Below are positions 1 through 7,734 of a stretch of 21,982 nt of DNA, one piece after another; position 1 is the stretch's first letter; each line of letters begins with the position of its first letter. The stretch is from CAZNMF01 sp035547155 (GTDB lineage: Bacteria; Acidobacteriota; Vicinamibacteria; Vicinamibacterales; SCN-69-37). The notes under the pieces were generated by a model. That model was given only the letters and a program-made list of their open reading frames with translations, was not told the origin of the DNA and searched no databases. The DNA is taken from assembly GCA_035547155.1 (NCBI GenBank), contig DASZVJ010000091.1:1-21982 (forward strand). Direction: 5' to 3'. The position numbers were made by a program, and so were the translations under genes.

Positions 1-2
1 GT

Positions 3-1019
3 CTCTCACCGCACGGCACGTTTGGCAATGTCGCTTACACACAGGCGAGCGCGCTGCCCGTGATTCAGATCGCGGCCGTCACCGGCATCTGGGGCGTCGA
101 GTTCGGCGTCCTGCTGCTGCCGGCTACGTTCGCTGCGGTCACGGCGCGCGGCGTCTCGCCTGTGCTCCGGCTCGTGACAGTGCTCGTCACGCTGATCTGT
201 GTCGCGTCAGCGCTCGGCTATGGCGTCGCACGTCTGCGAGCGCCGGCGGTGAGCACGATTCGCATCGGGCTCGCGTCGCTCCAGCGACCGGAGCGGCCGA
301 GTGTCGACGCGCCCGAGGGCCGCGCGCTCGTCGCGCGCTACGTCGACGCACTCGATCGACTCGCCGCGGCCGGCGCCAAGATCATCGTCCTGCCGGAGAC
401 GTCGGTAGCCTCGACGAGCGAGTCCATTCCCGCATTCGCAGACGCGGCGCAACGGAGGGACACGCTGCTCAGCGTCGGCGCCGCGGTCAGCGGCGATTCG
501 GCCCATGCGCGCAATGCGGTGCTCACGTTCCGACCAGACCTCTCGCCGCCCGCGACGTACAGCAAGCACCATCTCATTCCCGGCCTCGAGGATCAGTACG
601 CGCCAGGACGTGACTATGTGACGATCGATGGCGGCACGCGCACCGGACTCGCGATCTGCAAGGATCTCGACTTCCAGGACATCGGCCGCGCGTACGCGAG
701 CCTGAATACGCAATTGCTGCTCGTGCCGGCGTGGGACTTCGACGTCGACGGCTGGCTGCACAGCCGCATGGCGATCCTGCGCGGCGTCGAAAGCGGCATC
801 GCGATCGCGCGCGCCGCGCGCCGCGGACGTCTCACACTCAGCGACGATCGAGGTCGTGTCGTCGCCGAGGCGTCCGCCGAAGGGCGCGACGCCGAGCTCG
901 TCGGCGATCTGCCCGTCCACGACACGCACACGCGGTACGCGCAGTGGGGCGACTGGTTCGCGTGGCTGACTATCGCGGGCCTGATCGTCCTTCTCGTGCT
1001 GCCGTCGCGCCATGGATGA
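3..1019 (+). CDS. lnt: Apolipoprotein N-acyltransferase-like protein, 5' end outside window
   Basis: The frame is open from the left edge, so the N-terminus is missing; 338 residues are visible. The first residues (GNVAYTQ...LPVIQIA...TGIWGVEF) match the stretch before the catalytic domain in Lnt, the inner-membrane enzyme that N-acylates the diacylglyceryl cysteine of lipoproteins. One membrane segment follows, then a carbon-nitrogen hydrolase (nitrilase-fold) domain. The Glu-Lys-Cys triad is visible as LPETS, the K of YSKHHLIPG, and the C of AICKDLDF. The last 25 residues are a C-terminal membrane helix, as in Lnt. The cysteine context is CKD rather than the CYE of textbook Lnt, so a divergent Lnt paralogue or other membrane nitrilase-family acyltransferase is possible. 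An internal GTG at position 60 is not the true start, because homology continues upstream of it. A hairpin follows the stop. Confidence 0.8.
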   Translation, partial: LSPHGTFGNVAYTQASALPVIQIAAVTGIWGVEFGVLLLPATFAAVTARGVSPVLRLVTVLVTLICVASALGYGVARLRAPAVSTIRIGLASLQRPERPSVDAPEGRALVARYVDALDRLAAAGAKIIVLPETSVASTSESIPAFADAAQRRDTLLSVGAAVSGDSAHARNAVLTFRPDLSPPATYSKHHLIPGLEDQYAPGRDYVTIDGGTRTGLAICKDLDFQDIGRAYASLNTQLLLVPAWDFDVDGWLHSRMAILRGVESGIAIARAARRGRLTLSDDRGRVVAEASAEGRDAELVGDLPVHDTHTRYAQWGDWFAWLTIAGLIVLLVLPSRHG

Positions 1020-1020
1020 C

Positions 1021-1041
1021 GGGCGGCCACAAGGGCCGCCC
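1021..1041 (+). terminator. GC-rich perfect hairpin after the lnt-like gene
   Basis: GGGCGGCC and GGCCGCCC form an 8-bp perfect stem around ACAAG, starting one base after the stop codon. No T-run follows, so it is either a factor-assisted terminator or a 3'-end stabiliser. It resembles the other palindromes that abut stop codons in this window (15441-15463 and 21158-21177). Confidence 0.5.
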
Positions 1042-1090
1042 CGACGGTTCGAGCCCGCAGCCCGCAGCCCGCCCATGCCATGATCACCCG

Positions 1091-2137
1091 ATGAAGGCGA
1101 TGGTTCTTCGGGCCCTCGGCGCGATCGCGGATCGGCCGCGGCCGCTGACGCTCGAGGACGTGCCCTCACCGCGGCCGGGCGTGGGCGAGGTGCTCCTGCG
1201 CGTGGCCGCGTGCGGCGTGTGCCACACCGAGCTCGACGAGATCGAAGGCCGCACGCCGCCGTCAGCGTTGCCGCGCATTCCGGGACATCAGGTCGTCGGA
1301 CGCGTCGACGCCCTCGGCGAGAACGTGTCGGACGTACGTGTCGGACAGCGCGTCGGCGTCGCGTGGATCTACCGCGCGTGCGGCGTCTGCGCGCTGTGCA
1401 CGTCCGGCCACGAGAATCTCTGCGCGCAGTTCGAAGCGACGGGCCGCGACGCCGACGGCGGCTATGCCGAGCTGATGGTCGCGCCTGCCGCCTTCGTACA
1501 CGCGATCCCGGACAGCCTCAGTGATCTCGACGCCGCACCGCTACTCTGCGCGGGCGCGATCGGTTATCGCTCGCTCGCGCTCACCGGTCTCACCGACGGA
1601 CAGCCGCTCGGTCTCACCGGTTTCGGCGCGTCGGCGCACCTCGTGCTCGCGATGGCGCGGCATCTCTACCCGTCGACGCGCATCTATGTCTTCGCGCGCG
1701 GCGATGCAGAGCGCGCGTTCGCGCGCGATCTCGGCGCCGTGTGGGCCGGCCACACCGACGACCGCGCGCCCGAGCCGCTGGCGGCCATCATCGACACCAC
1801 GCCCGTCTGGCGCCCCATCGTGCGCGCGCTCGAGAACCTGGCTCCCGGCGGCCGGCTCGTCGTCAACGCCATCAGAAAGGAGGATGTCGACAAGGACGTC
1901 CTCCAGCAGCTCGACTACCCGTCCCATCTGTGGCGCGAGAAGTCGATCCAGAGCGTCGCGAACGTCACGCGGCTCGACGTCCGGCGCTGCCTCGATCTCG
2001 CCGCCGCGATCCCGATACACCCAACCGTGTCCGTGTATCCGCTCGACGCCGCCAACGACGCGCTGGTCGAGCTGAAGCGCGGGAGCAACCAGGGCGCCAA
2101 GGTCCTGTCGATCGCAACGACATCCTCGCGCGCGTAG
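1091..2137 (+). CDS. Zinc-dependent alcohol dehydrogenase (medium-chain dehydrogenase family)
   Basis: This cytoplasmic NAD(P)-dependent oxidoreductase of 348 residues probably interconverts alcohols and aldehydes. Catalytic zinc ligands are visible as the C of CGVCHTE, the H of IPGHQ and the C of LLCAGA. The structural-zinc motif C-x2-C-x2-C-x7-C (CGVCALCTSGHENLC) is complete. The nucleotide-binding turn is GLTGFGASAH rather than the classical GxGxxG; that form is typical of a bacterial subfamily of zinc alcohol dehydrogenases. The start at ATG 1091 (MKAMVL) fits the family. The frame is open further upstream, but only as an arginine-rich shadow of the preceding gene. It lies 71 bp after the lnt-like stop, beyond a hairpin, so it may have its own promoter. 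The substrate cannot be told from sequence. Confidence 0.88.
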   Translation: MKAMVLRALGAIADRPRPLTLEDVPSPRPGVGEVLLRVAACGVCHTELDEIEGRTPPSALPRIPGHQVVGRVDALGENVSDVRVGQRVGVAWIYRACGVCALCTSGHENLCAQFEATGRDADGGYAELMVAPAAFVHAIPDSLSDLDAAPLLCAGAIGYRSLALTGLTDGQPLGLTGFGASAHLVLAMARHLYPSTRIYVFARGDAERAFARDLGAVWAGHTDDRAPEPLAAIIDTTPVWRPIVRALENLAPGGRLVVNAIRKEDVDKDVLQQLDYPSHLWREKSIQSVANVTRLDVRRCLDLAAAIPIHPTVSVYPLDAANDALVELKRGSNQGAKVLSIATTSSRA

Positions 2138-2316
2138 TCCGTTTCTGTTAGCCGCGCGCGCTTCGCCGGCGCCTGCATCGTCCACGAATCGAAACAAATC
2201 GCCGTCGCCTATCGTAGACGGTCGAGGTAATCGCTTACGCCTCCCGTAACGCATGTCCTTCTTTCAACAGGTTGTTCTTGACTTCACGACGGTCTCAACT
2301 TTGCACGCGTCGTCGC

Positions 2317-4272
2317 GTGATTCGGCCCCCCTCCGCGCGATTCGCACCAATCCTGATCCTGCCTGCCGCCGCCTTGGCGGTCTTTGGTTTGTTCGACACG
2401 CGATTCGGAGCGGCCATGCTCGCCGCTCAGTTTCCGACGCGAGATGCCCGTCAAGCCGTCATCCGTTATGTGCCCGCGGAGCTGCAAGACACGTCCTGGC
2501 TCCAACGCCTGCGTGATGCGCAACTGAAGGCCGCGACCAGCGTCACGGCCTTTCATGACTTCCAGTTCACCGACCGTCTGGCCGATAGTGGCATCACGTT
2601 CCGGCATCACATCGTCGACGATGCAGGACGGGCGTACAAGGCGGTCCACTACGACCACGGCAACGGCGTCGCCGTCGCGGACGTGGACGGCGACGGGCTG
2701 CTGGATCTCTACTTCGTGAGCCAGACCGGCGGCAACGAGCTCTGGAAGAATCTTGGCGGCGGCAAGTTCCAGAACATCACCGCGTCGGCGGGTGTCGGCG
2801 TGCCCGGCAAGGTCTCTGTTTCCGCGTCGTTCGCGGACATCGACAACGACGGCGACGAGGATCTGTACGTGACGACCGTTCGCGGCGGCAACATGCTGTT
2901 CGAGAACGATGGCCACGGCCGCTTCCGCGACATCTCCGCCGCGTCCGGCCTCAACTACGTCGGCCACTCCTCGTCAGCGCTGTTCTTCGACTACGACCAC
3001 GACGGCCGGCTCGATCTGTTCCTCGTCAACGTCGGCAAGTACACGACGGATACGCTGTCGACCGGCCCCGACAAGTACTACATCGGCTTCGAGGACGCGT
3101 TCTCGGGCCATCTCAAGCCTGAACGGACCGAGCCGAGCCTCCTCTTCCACAACGACGGGCACAACCACTTCGTCGACGTCTCGCAGCGCATGGGCGTGCA
3201 GGACACGTCGTGGTCCGGCGACGCCGCGGCGATCGACGTCAACGAGGACGGCTGGGTCGATCTCTACGTGTTGAACATGGAAGGCGACGACCAGTACTAC
3301 GAGAACGTCGGCGGCACGCACTTCGTGAAGAAGAGCCGCGAGGTCTTTCCGAAGACGTCGTGGGGCGCGATGGGCATCAAGGCGTTCGACTACAACAACG
3401 ACGGCCGCCTCGACATCTTCATCACCGACATGCACTCCGACATGAGCGACATGGTCGATCCCGACCACGAGCACCAGAAATCCGTCATCAAGTGGCCGGA
3501 GTCGTTCCGTGGCAACGGCAGCACGAGCATCTGGGGCAACTCGTTCTTCCAGAAGGACGGTCCGGATCAGTTCCACGAAGCGTCGGACGCGCTCGGGCTC
3601 GAGAACTACTGCCCGTGGGGACCGAGCGTCGGCGATCTGAACGCGGACGGCTATCAGGACGCGTTCATTGCATCGAGCATGAACTATCCGTTCCGCTACA
3701 TTGTCGATTCCGTAAAGCTCAACGACGGCGGCAAACGCTTCGTCGATGCCGAGTTCACGCTGGGCGTCGAGCCACGCGCGGGCGGCGTCGCGCAGCCGTG
3801 GTTCGAGCTCGACGCTGCCGGCAAAGACAAAGGCCATCTCGATGCGGCCGGCGCCACCGGACGCGTCGCCGTGTGGGCCGCCAAAGGATCGCGATCAGCG
3901 GCGATCTTCGACGTCGACGGCGACGGCGACCTCGACATCGTCACCAACGAGTTCAACGCGTCGCCGATGGTGCTCGTGAGCAACCTGTCGGACAAGACGC
4001 GCGTGCACTACGTCCAGGTGAAGCTGACGGGCACGACGTCCAATCGCGACGGCCTCGGCGCGATCGTTCACGTGACGGCTGGCGGCAAGACCTACACGCA
4101 GGCGACGGACGGCAACTCCGGCTATCTCTCGCACAGCGTGATGCCGCTCTACTTCGGTCTCGGCACGGCCGAGTCCGTCGATCGCATCGAGGTGCGATGG
4201 CCGTCCGGCAAGACGCAGACGATCGCGGCGCCGATCAAGATCAACTCCACGATCCAAGTCCTAGAGCCGTAG
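2317..4272 (+). CDS. Secreted CRTAC1-type protein with FG-GAP/VCBS repeats and a C-terminal ASPIC/UnbV domain
   Basis: This is probably an exported calcium-binding beta-propeller protein. The N-terminus has a hydrophobic stretch (APILILPAAALAVFGLF) that looks like a signal peptide or anchor. At least seven repeats with the calcium-loop pattern DxDxDGxxD are seen from about residue 122 to 530, for example VADVDGDGLLDL, FADIDNDGDEDL, FFDYDHDGRLDL, AFDYNNDGRLDI and IFDVDGDGDLDI. The last 75 residues match the ASPIC/UnbV domain (RDGLGAIVHV ... YFGLGTAESVDRIEVRWPSGK). The family is common in Acidobacteriota and Planctomycetota; its role is unknown. The start is uncertain: GTG 2317 keeps the signal peptide, TTG 2272 adds 15 arginine-rich residues, and ATG 2416 would remove the signal. 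None has a clear ribosome-binding site. The 179 bp before 2317 contain no gene. Confidence 0.85.
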   Translation: MIRPPSARFAPILILPAAALAVFGLFDTRFGAAMLAAQFPTRDARQAVIRYVPAELQDTSWLQRLRDAQLKAATSVTAFHDFQFTDRLADSGITFRHHIVDDAGRAYKAVHYDHGNGVAVADVDGDGLLDLYFVSQTGGNELWKNLGGGKFQNITASAGVGVPGKVSVSASFADIDNDGDEDLYVTTVRGGNMLFENDGHGRFRDISAASGLNYVGHSSSALFFDYDHDGRLDLFLVNVGKYTTDTLSTGPDKYYIGFEDAFSGHLKPERTEPSLLFHNDGHNHFVDVSQRMGVQDTSWSGDAAAIDVNEDGWVDLYVLNMEGDDQYYENVGGTHFVKKSREVFPKTSWGAMGIKAFDYNNDGRLDIFITDMHSDMSDMVDPDHEHQKSVIKWPESFRGNGSTSIWGNSFFQKDGPDQFHEASDALGLENYCPWGPSVGDLNADGYQDAFIASSMNYPFRYIVDSVKLNDGGKRFVDAEFTLGVEPRAGGVAQPWFELDAAGKDKGHLDAAGATGRVAVWAAKGSRSAAIFDVDGDGDLDIVTNEFNASPMVLVSNLSDKTRVHYVQVKLTGTTSNRDGLGAIVHVTAGGKTYTQATDGNSGYLSHSVMPLYFGLGTAESVDRIEVRWPSGKTQTIAAPIKINSTIQVLEP

Positions 4273-4352
4273 GCGGACGAAGGGACCAAGGGACCAAGGG
4301 ACCAAGGGACCAAGGGGCCAAGGGGCCAGGGGGCCAGGGGACGAAGGGACAG
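4273..4352. repeat. Tandem array of 8-bp units (AGGGACCA family), left arm of an inverted pair
   Basis: Nine units of exactly 8 bp follow one another from 4281: AGGGACCA four times, AGGGGCCA twice, then GGGGGCCA, GGGGACGA and AGGGACAG. A degenerate unit, GCGGACGA, precedes them. The array begins directly after the TAG stop at 4270-4272. Its reverse complement returns at 4431-4490, so transcripts entering from either side can fold into a long imperfect hairpin. Confidence 0.9.
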
Positions 4353-4368
4353 ACGAAGCAGGCAGATA

Positions 4369-4416
4369 ACGAGATATCGCGATCTCAGATAGTGCGATGG
4401 CGAGGTAGCGCGATAG
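4369..4416. repeat. Degenerate 8-bp-period tract (GCGATAG-like) between the two arms
   Basis: Between the arms the sequence keeps the same 8-bp step with a different unit. CGAGATA, CGCGATC, CAGATAG, GCGATGG, GAGGTAG and GCGATAG start at 4370, 4378, 4386, 4394, 4402 and 4410. It would form the loop of the long hairpin. No credible gene lies in 4273-4486. Confidence 0.65.
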
Positions 4417-4430
4417 TGAGTGAACCCGCC

Positions 4431-4490
4431 CCTGGTCCCCTGGTCCCCTGGTCCCTTGGTCCCCTGGTCCCTTGGTCCCTTGGTCCCTAC
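4431..4490. repeat. Tandem array of 8-bp units (CCTGGTCC/CTTGGTCC), right arm of the inverted pair
   Basis: Seven 8-bp units: CCTGGTCC at 4431, 4439, 4447 and 4463, and CTTGGTCC at 4455, 4471 and 4479, then a partial unit CTAC. They are the reverse complement of the left array. The partial unit contains the TAG stop of the - strand beta-helix gene (4487-4489), so the array reaches into the stop codon. Confidence 0.9.
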
Positions 4491-5713
4491 TGAGCGCGGC
4501 TCTTGACGGGTACCGGCCGGTATCCCACCTTCCCGTATTCCGCCGCGCGCGGGACGAATCGATCGTCGAACTGCGGATCCGGCGGGTCGAAGACGTTGTC
4601 GAGACGGCTGATCGTGCCGCGCAGATCGTTGGTCGCGCCGTGGATGAAACAGCCGCGCACGCCGCCGCCCTGCGTGATGTCGAGCTCGTAGCGCGACTCC
4701 GGTGAAATCCCTCCGGCCAGCGTGTTGTTCCAGAAGATCGAGTCGGTGTACGTGCTGCCGGTCCCGTCATCATCCACGCCGGACCAGTTGCCGGTGAACG
4801 TGCAGTTGCGGACCGTGGCCTTCGAATTCGCGAACACGGTCATCGCGCCGGAGCCGTGCTCCGGATGGTACTCGCCGCCGGTCAGCAAGCCGACGTAGTC
4901 GACGCCGAGATTCGCGACGTTGCCGGCGAACAGGCAGTTCTCGAGCGTCGCACGGCTGCCCTGCAGCAGATCGAGCGCGGCGCCGGTCGTCTGCGTGCGG
5001 TTGTTGCGAAAGATGCAGTGGCGGAACGTGACGGTGTCGAGCATGACGCCGAGATGCTCCACCGACACGCCGCCGCCGCAGGGGCTCGAGTAGTTGTCGG
5101 CGATCGTCACGTGCTCGATCGTCGGATACGACCGCGCGTAGATCTTGATCCCGCCGCCGTCCGTGTAGAAGAACGGCATCTTGCGGACGTCGTCGGACTC
5201 GATCGGCGAATGCTGACCCGATCCCATCGTGAAGTTGTTCGCGCCGGTAATCGTGAACCCGCGCAGTACGGTCTTCGGCGACACACGATCGCCGAAGTAG
5301 ACGACGTGATTGACGATCGCGGGAAACGCGGGCGAACGGCGATCGGCGACGTCGGGATTCGCCGCGGTGAGGATCACGTCCCCAGCCGCTTCGAGCGTGA
5401 CGCCATCGTGGCGCGCGTTGAACCAGATCAGCGCCTGTCCACGCGCAGCCGGCCGATACGTGCCGGCGTGGACGACGACGATCTTGTTGACGTGGTCGCG
5501 CGCGGCCGCGTCGAGCGCGTCCTGAATGCGCCCGCCGGGATAGACGTGATACGCGCCATCTTCGGGATCGAGAGCCGGAGCGGCCGTGCTCGGCGCAGCC
5601 TGCCTTGCGGCGACGCGCGCAGACAGCGTCAGACCGCTGGCGAGGAGCGTCTGCAGAAATACCCGGCGATCCGCGCGCCAATGCGTACGCCTGGGCCGGG
5701 GGGACGCGGCCAT
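4487..5713 (-). CDS. Tat-exported right-handed parallel beta-helix protein
   Basis: A 408-residue protein with a twin-arginine-type signal near the N-terminus (DRRVFLQTLLASGLTL), so export of a folded protein is likely. The mature part begins like pectate-lyase-fold proteins (YHVYPGGRIQDALDAA ... IVVVHAGTYRP). It continues with short repeated coils such as VTLEAAGDVILTA, TVLRGFTITGANNF, PTIEHVTIADNYSS, VTFRHCIFRNN, ATLENCLFAGN and ATVRNCTFTGN, the NosD/PbH1 pattern. It may bind or cleave a polysaccharide, but I see no recognisable catalytic set. The start at ATG 5713 puts the Tat motif about 20 residues in. The same frame is open to 5974, but that extension is arginine-rich and overlaps another gene. 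It converges with the CRTAC1 gene across the repeat tract. Confidence 0.82.
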   Translation of the reverse strand: MAASPRPRRTHWRADRRVFLQTLLASGLTLSARVAARQAAPSTAAPALDPEDGAYHVYPGGRIQDALDAAARDHVNKIVVVHAGTYRPAARGQALIWFNARHDGVTLEAAGDVILTAANPDVADRRSPAFPAIVNHVVYFGDRVSPKTVLRGFTITGANNFTMGSGQHSPIESDDVRKMPFFYTDGGGIKIYARSYPTIEHVTIADNYSSPCGGGVSVEHLGVMLDTVTFRHCIFRNNRTQTTGAALDLLQGSRATLENCLFAGNVANLGVDYVGLLTGGEYHPEHGSGAMTVFANSKATVRNCTFTGNWSGVDDDGTGSTYTDSIFWNNTLAGGISPESRYELDITQGGGVRGCFIHGATNDLRGTISRLDNVFDPPDPQFDDRFVPRAAEYGKVGYRPVPVKSRAQ

Positions 5714-5777
5714 GAGCGTGACTGTAGCACGACGCGCGCGAGGCGACGGGGCGACGCCGAACGTCGAATGCTCGACG

Positions 5778-5966
5778 CTATGGCTTCTTCTTCGGCTTCT
5801 GGCGGCTGGTTCTGGCCCGTTCGCGAACGTCGCCGGCCTGCTCCTCTTTCGGCGGCGGAATCGGATCGGCATGCGTGGTCGTCCACGCCGGCGCATCGCT
5901 GGCCGGAAACGACTCACGCGACGCCTCGTCGACAGGATCAGGCGTGCGATTGGTGTTGGAAGGCAT
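5778..5966 (-). CDS. Small conserved acidic protein with a DPVDEASRESFPASDAPAW motif
   Basis: A 62-residue, probably cytoplasmic protein of unknown function. Residues 10-28 carry a pattern (DPVDEASxESFPASDxPAW) that I recognise from many short uncharacterised bacterial proteins, so it is unlikely to be a chance frame. The C-terminus is lysine- and arginine-rich and ends KPKKKP. The start at ATG 5966 is preceded by AGGG about 8 bases upstream; an upstream ATG at 5990 would add eight atypical residues (MTRLQGAA) and begins inside a repeat. It lies upstream of the beta-helix gene on the same strand with a 64-bp gap and may be co-transcribed with it. Confidence 0.7.
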   Translation of the reverse strand: MPSNTNRTPDPVDEASRESFPASDAPAWTTTHADPIPPPKEEQAGDVRERARTSRQKPKKKP

Positions 5967-5985
5967 GGCAGCACCCTGCAATCGG

Positions 5986-6017
5986 GTCATCTGGTCGTCG
6001 GATCATCTGGACATCTG
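5986..6017. repeat. Four 8-bp tandem units (GTCATCTG family)
   Basis: GTCATCTG, GTCGTCGG, ATCATCTG and GACATCTG follow one another with no gap. The unit sequence differs from the 4281 and 4431 arrays but the 8-bp period is the same. It lies just upstream of the small acidic protein gene. Confidence 0.65.
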
Positions 6018-6020
6018 AAC

Positions 6021-6071
6021 CAGAACTCGGAACCTCGTTCCAGCCCCCCGGCGCCTCAGAACCCGGAACCT
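6021..6071. repeat. Direct 15-bp repeat CAGAAC[T/C]CGGAACCT, two copies
   Basis: Copies at 6021-6035 and 6057-6071 differ at one base and are separated by 21 bp. The second copy ends 4 bp from the stop codon of the - strand permease gene. Together with 5986-6017 it fills the 109-bp gap between 5966 and 6076. Confidence 0.75.
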
Positions 6072-6075
6072 GCTC

Positions 6076-6906
6076 TTATCTAACCACCCGTGGATACGTC
6101 TCCGCCGCGATCGCGACGAGCACGATCGTGCTGACGATGAGCACGGCGAAATCAGTGGCCAGACCGAACGTGCTCGTCCCTGATGGAATCATCAGCGCGC
6201 GCAGCGCGTCGACTTCGTAGCTCAGCGGATTGACGCGCGCGACGACGTGCAGCCAGGGCGGCATGATGGCCAGCGGATAGATCGCGTTGCTCGCGAAGAA
6301 CAGCGGCATCGTGATGAGCTGGCCGATGCCCATGAACCGCTCGCGTGTGCGCACGAGCGACGCGATGATGAGCGACAGCGTCGCGAACCCCGCAGCGCCA
6401 ATCAGCACCGTCGCGACGACGCCCACGAGCGCCAGCGGCGTCCATCGCATCTGCACGCCAAGCAGCACGGCGATCGTGTAGATGATGAGAACCTGCGAGA
6501 AGCTGCGCACACCCGCCGCGATGGCCTTGCCGACGACGAGCGCAGCGCGCGGGGTCGGGCTGACGAACAGCTTGTGCACGACGCCGAGATCGCGCTCCCA
6601 GATGAGCGCGAGCCCCGAGAAGATCGCGACGAACAGGACGCTCTGCGCCAGGATGCCCGGCGCCATGAAATCGAGATACGGCACGCCGCCCGTGGGAATC
6701 GCGCGGACGCGCGTGAACACTTCACCGAAGATCAGCAGCCACAGCGCCGGCTGCGCCGCGCGCGTGAGGAGCTCCGTCGGATCGTGCCGCAGGCGGCGGA
6801 CCTCGAGCTCCGCGATGACGTACGACTTGTAGACGAATCCAGCGATCGCGCCGCCGGTCCCGCGCTCAACCGACGCGCTGGGCGGTGCGACGAGTACGTG
6901 AGACAT
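6076..6906 (-). CDS. ABC-2 type transporter permease (DrrB/NodJ family)
   Basis: The membrane subunit of an ABC exporter, 276 residues, with about six hydrophobic segments. Family-like stretches are visible: VRRLRHDPTELLTRAAQPALWLLIFG near the first helix, YLDFMAPGILAQSVLF, the cytoplasmic piece WERDLGVVHKLFVSPTPR, and near the end PLFFASNAIYPLAIMPPWL followed by NPLSYEVDALR. This layout is that of daunorubicin-type DrrB permeases, which move drugs, lipids or polysaccharides. The start at ATG 6906 (MSHVL) has GGGAG about 8 bases upstream. It overlaps the ATPase gene by 41 bp, which indicates translational coupling. The substrate is unknown, and no biosynthetic genes lie beside it. Confidence 0.9.
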   Translation of the reverse strand: MSHVLVAPPSASVERGTGGAIAGFVYKSYVIAELEVRRLRHDPTELLTRAAQPALWLLIFGEVFTRVRAIPTGGVPYLDFMAPGILAQSVLFVAIFSGLALIWERDLGVVHKLFVSPTPRAALVVGKAIAAGVRSFSQVLIIYTIAVLLGVQMRWTPLALVGVVATVLIGAAGFATLSLIIASLVRTRERFMGIGQLITMPLFFASNAIYPLAIMPPWLHVVARVNPLSYEVDALRALMIPSGTSTFGLATDFAVLIVSTIVLVAIAAETYPRVVR

Positions 6907-7663
6907 CGCGATAGCTCCCGGCCGACTCGATGGCGGTCCCTGCATACCGGACGAAGACGTCGTCCAACGTCGGCTCGGGAATATGCAGGCTGGCTTTCAG
7001 CTCCGCCGGCGATCCGACGATGACGACGGCGCCGCGATGGAGGATGGCAAGCCGTTCGCACAACTCGTCGGCTTCTTCCATCGCGTGCGTGGTCAGAAAG
7101 ATCGCCGTCCCGAAATCGCGCTGCAGCTGGCGCAGGCTCTCCCACACCGTGTTCCTCGCGATCGGATCGAGGCCGACGGTCGGCTCGTCGAGGAACAGCA
7201 CGCGCGGCCGGTGCAGCATCGCCTGCGCGATCTCCAGCCGGCGAATCATGCCGCCGGAGTACTCGCGCACCATGCGACGGCCGGCGTCCTCGAGCTGCAT
7301 GAGTACCAGCGATTCGTGGATCCGGCGCTCGCGCTCCTGCCGCGGGATGTCGTAGAGCTTCGCGAAGATGAGGAGGTTCTCGTAGCCGGTGAGATTGCCG
7401 TCGGCCGAGATCATCTGCGGCACGTACCCGATGACGCGCCGGACTTTGCCTGCGTCGTGCCGGATGTCGAAGCCCGCGACGGTCGCCGTGCCGCTGGTCG
7501 GCGGCAACAGCGTCGTCAGCATCTTGATCGCCGTCGTCTTGCCGGCGCCGTTCGATCCGAGCAGGCCGTACATCTCGCCGGCCTTGACGGCAATCGACAG
7601 GCGATCGACGGCGAGGATGTCGCCGAATCGCCGCGTCAGCTCCACTGTTTCGAGCACCGTCAT
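6866..7663 (-). CDS. ABC transporter ATP-binding protein (DrrA family)
   Basis: The ATPase partner of the permease, 265 residues. Walker A is GSNGAGKTT, the Q-loop lies in YVPQMIS, the signature is YSGGM, Walker B is VLFLDEPTVGLDP and the H-loop is LTTHAMEEADEL. The C-terminal stretch (PTLDDVFVRYAG) is typical of DrrA-type exporters. ATG 7663 (MTVLETVELTRRFG) matches the family's usual N-terminus and has a weak GGGCGG upstream. ATG 7675 and an open frame to 7720 are less likely because they add a poorly conserved arginine-rich leader. It is transcribed before the permease, with which it overlaps, so the two form one operon. Confidence 0.92.
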   Translation of the reverse strand: MTVLETVELTRRFGDILAVDRLSIAVKAGEMYGLLGSNGAGKTTAIKMLTTLLPPTSGTATVAGFDIRHDAGKVRRVIGYVPQMISADGNLTGYENLLIFAKLYDIPRQERERRIHESLVLMQLEDAGRRMVREYSGGMIRRLEIAQAMLHRPRVLFLDEPTVGLDPIARNTVWESLRQLQRDFGTAIFLTTHAMEEADELCERLAILHRGAVVIVGSPAELKASLHIPEPTLDDVFVRYAGTAIESAGSYRDVSRTRRTAQRVG

Positions 7664-7695
7664 CGATCCGCCCATCGGAGCGCCGCGTCGAACGC

Positions 7696-7710
7696 GGGCA
7701 CCTCGTGCCC
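7696..7710. promoter_or_regulatory. 15-bp perfect dyad, operator candidate before the ABC operon
   Basis: GGGCAC-CTC-GTGCCC is a perfect 6-3-6 inverted repeat about 35 bp upstream of the ABC ATPase start. The location suits a repressor or activator site, but short dyads arise easily at this G+C, and no second copy was noticed. Confidence 0.3.
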
Positions 7711-7734
7711 ACACTATCACCGATGCGCGGCGAC

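Noticed and set aside
2253..2516. Short + strand frame starting MSFFQQVV before the CRTAC1 gene
   Set aside because: It overlaps the signal-peptide region in another frame and shows no conserved pattern; no frameshift is needed to explain the CRTAC1 protein.
2974..3837. Long - strand frame (287 codons) opposite the CRTAC1 gene
   Set aside because: It is a valine/aspartate/arginine-rich mirror of the calcium-loop repeats, has no recognisable domain, and the + strand protein is clearly real.
4273..4490. CRISPR-like array
   Set aside because: Units are 8 bp with no spacers, occur in both orientations, and no cas genes are near.
4261..4773. - strand frame through the repeat tract giving QGTKGPGDQG-like peptides
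   Set aside because: The peptide only reflects translation of the 8-bp arrays. A similar + strand frame (3210-4493) has the same origin. Neither has a family match.
5714..5974. Longer N-terminus for the beta-helix protein
   Set aside because: The 87 extra codons are arginine-rich, overlap the small acidic gene in another frame, and would bury the Tat signal.
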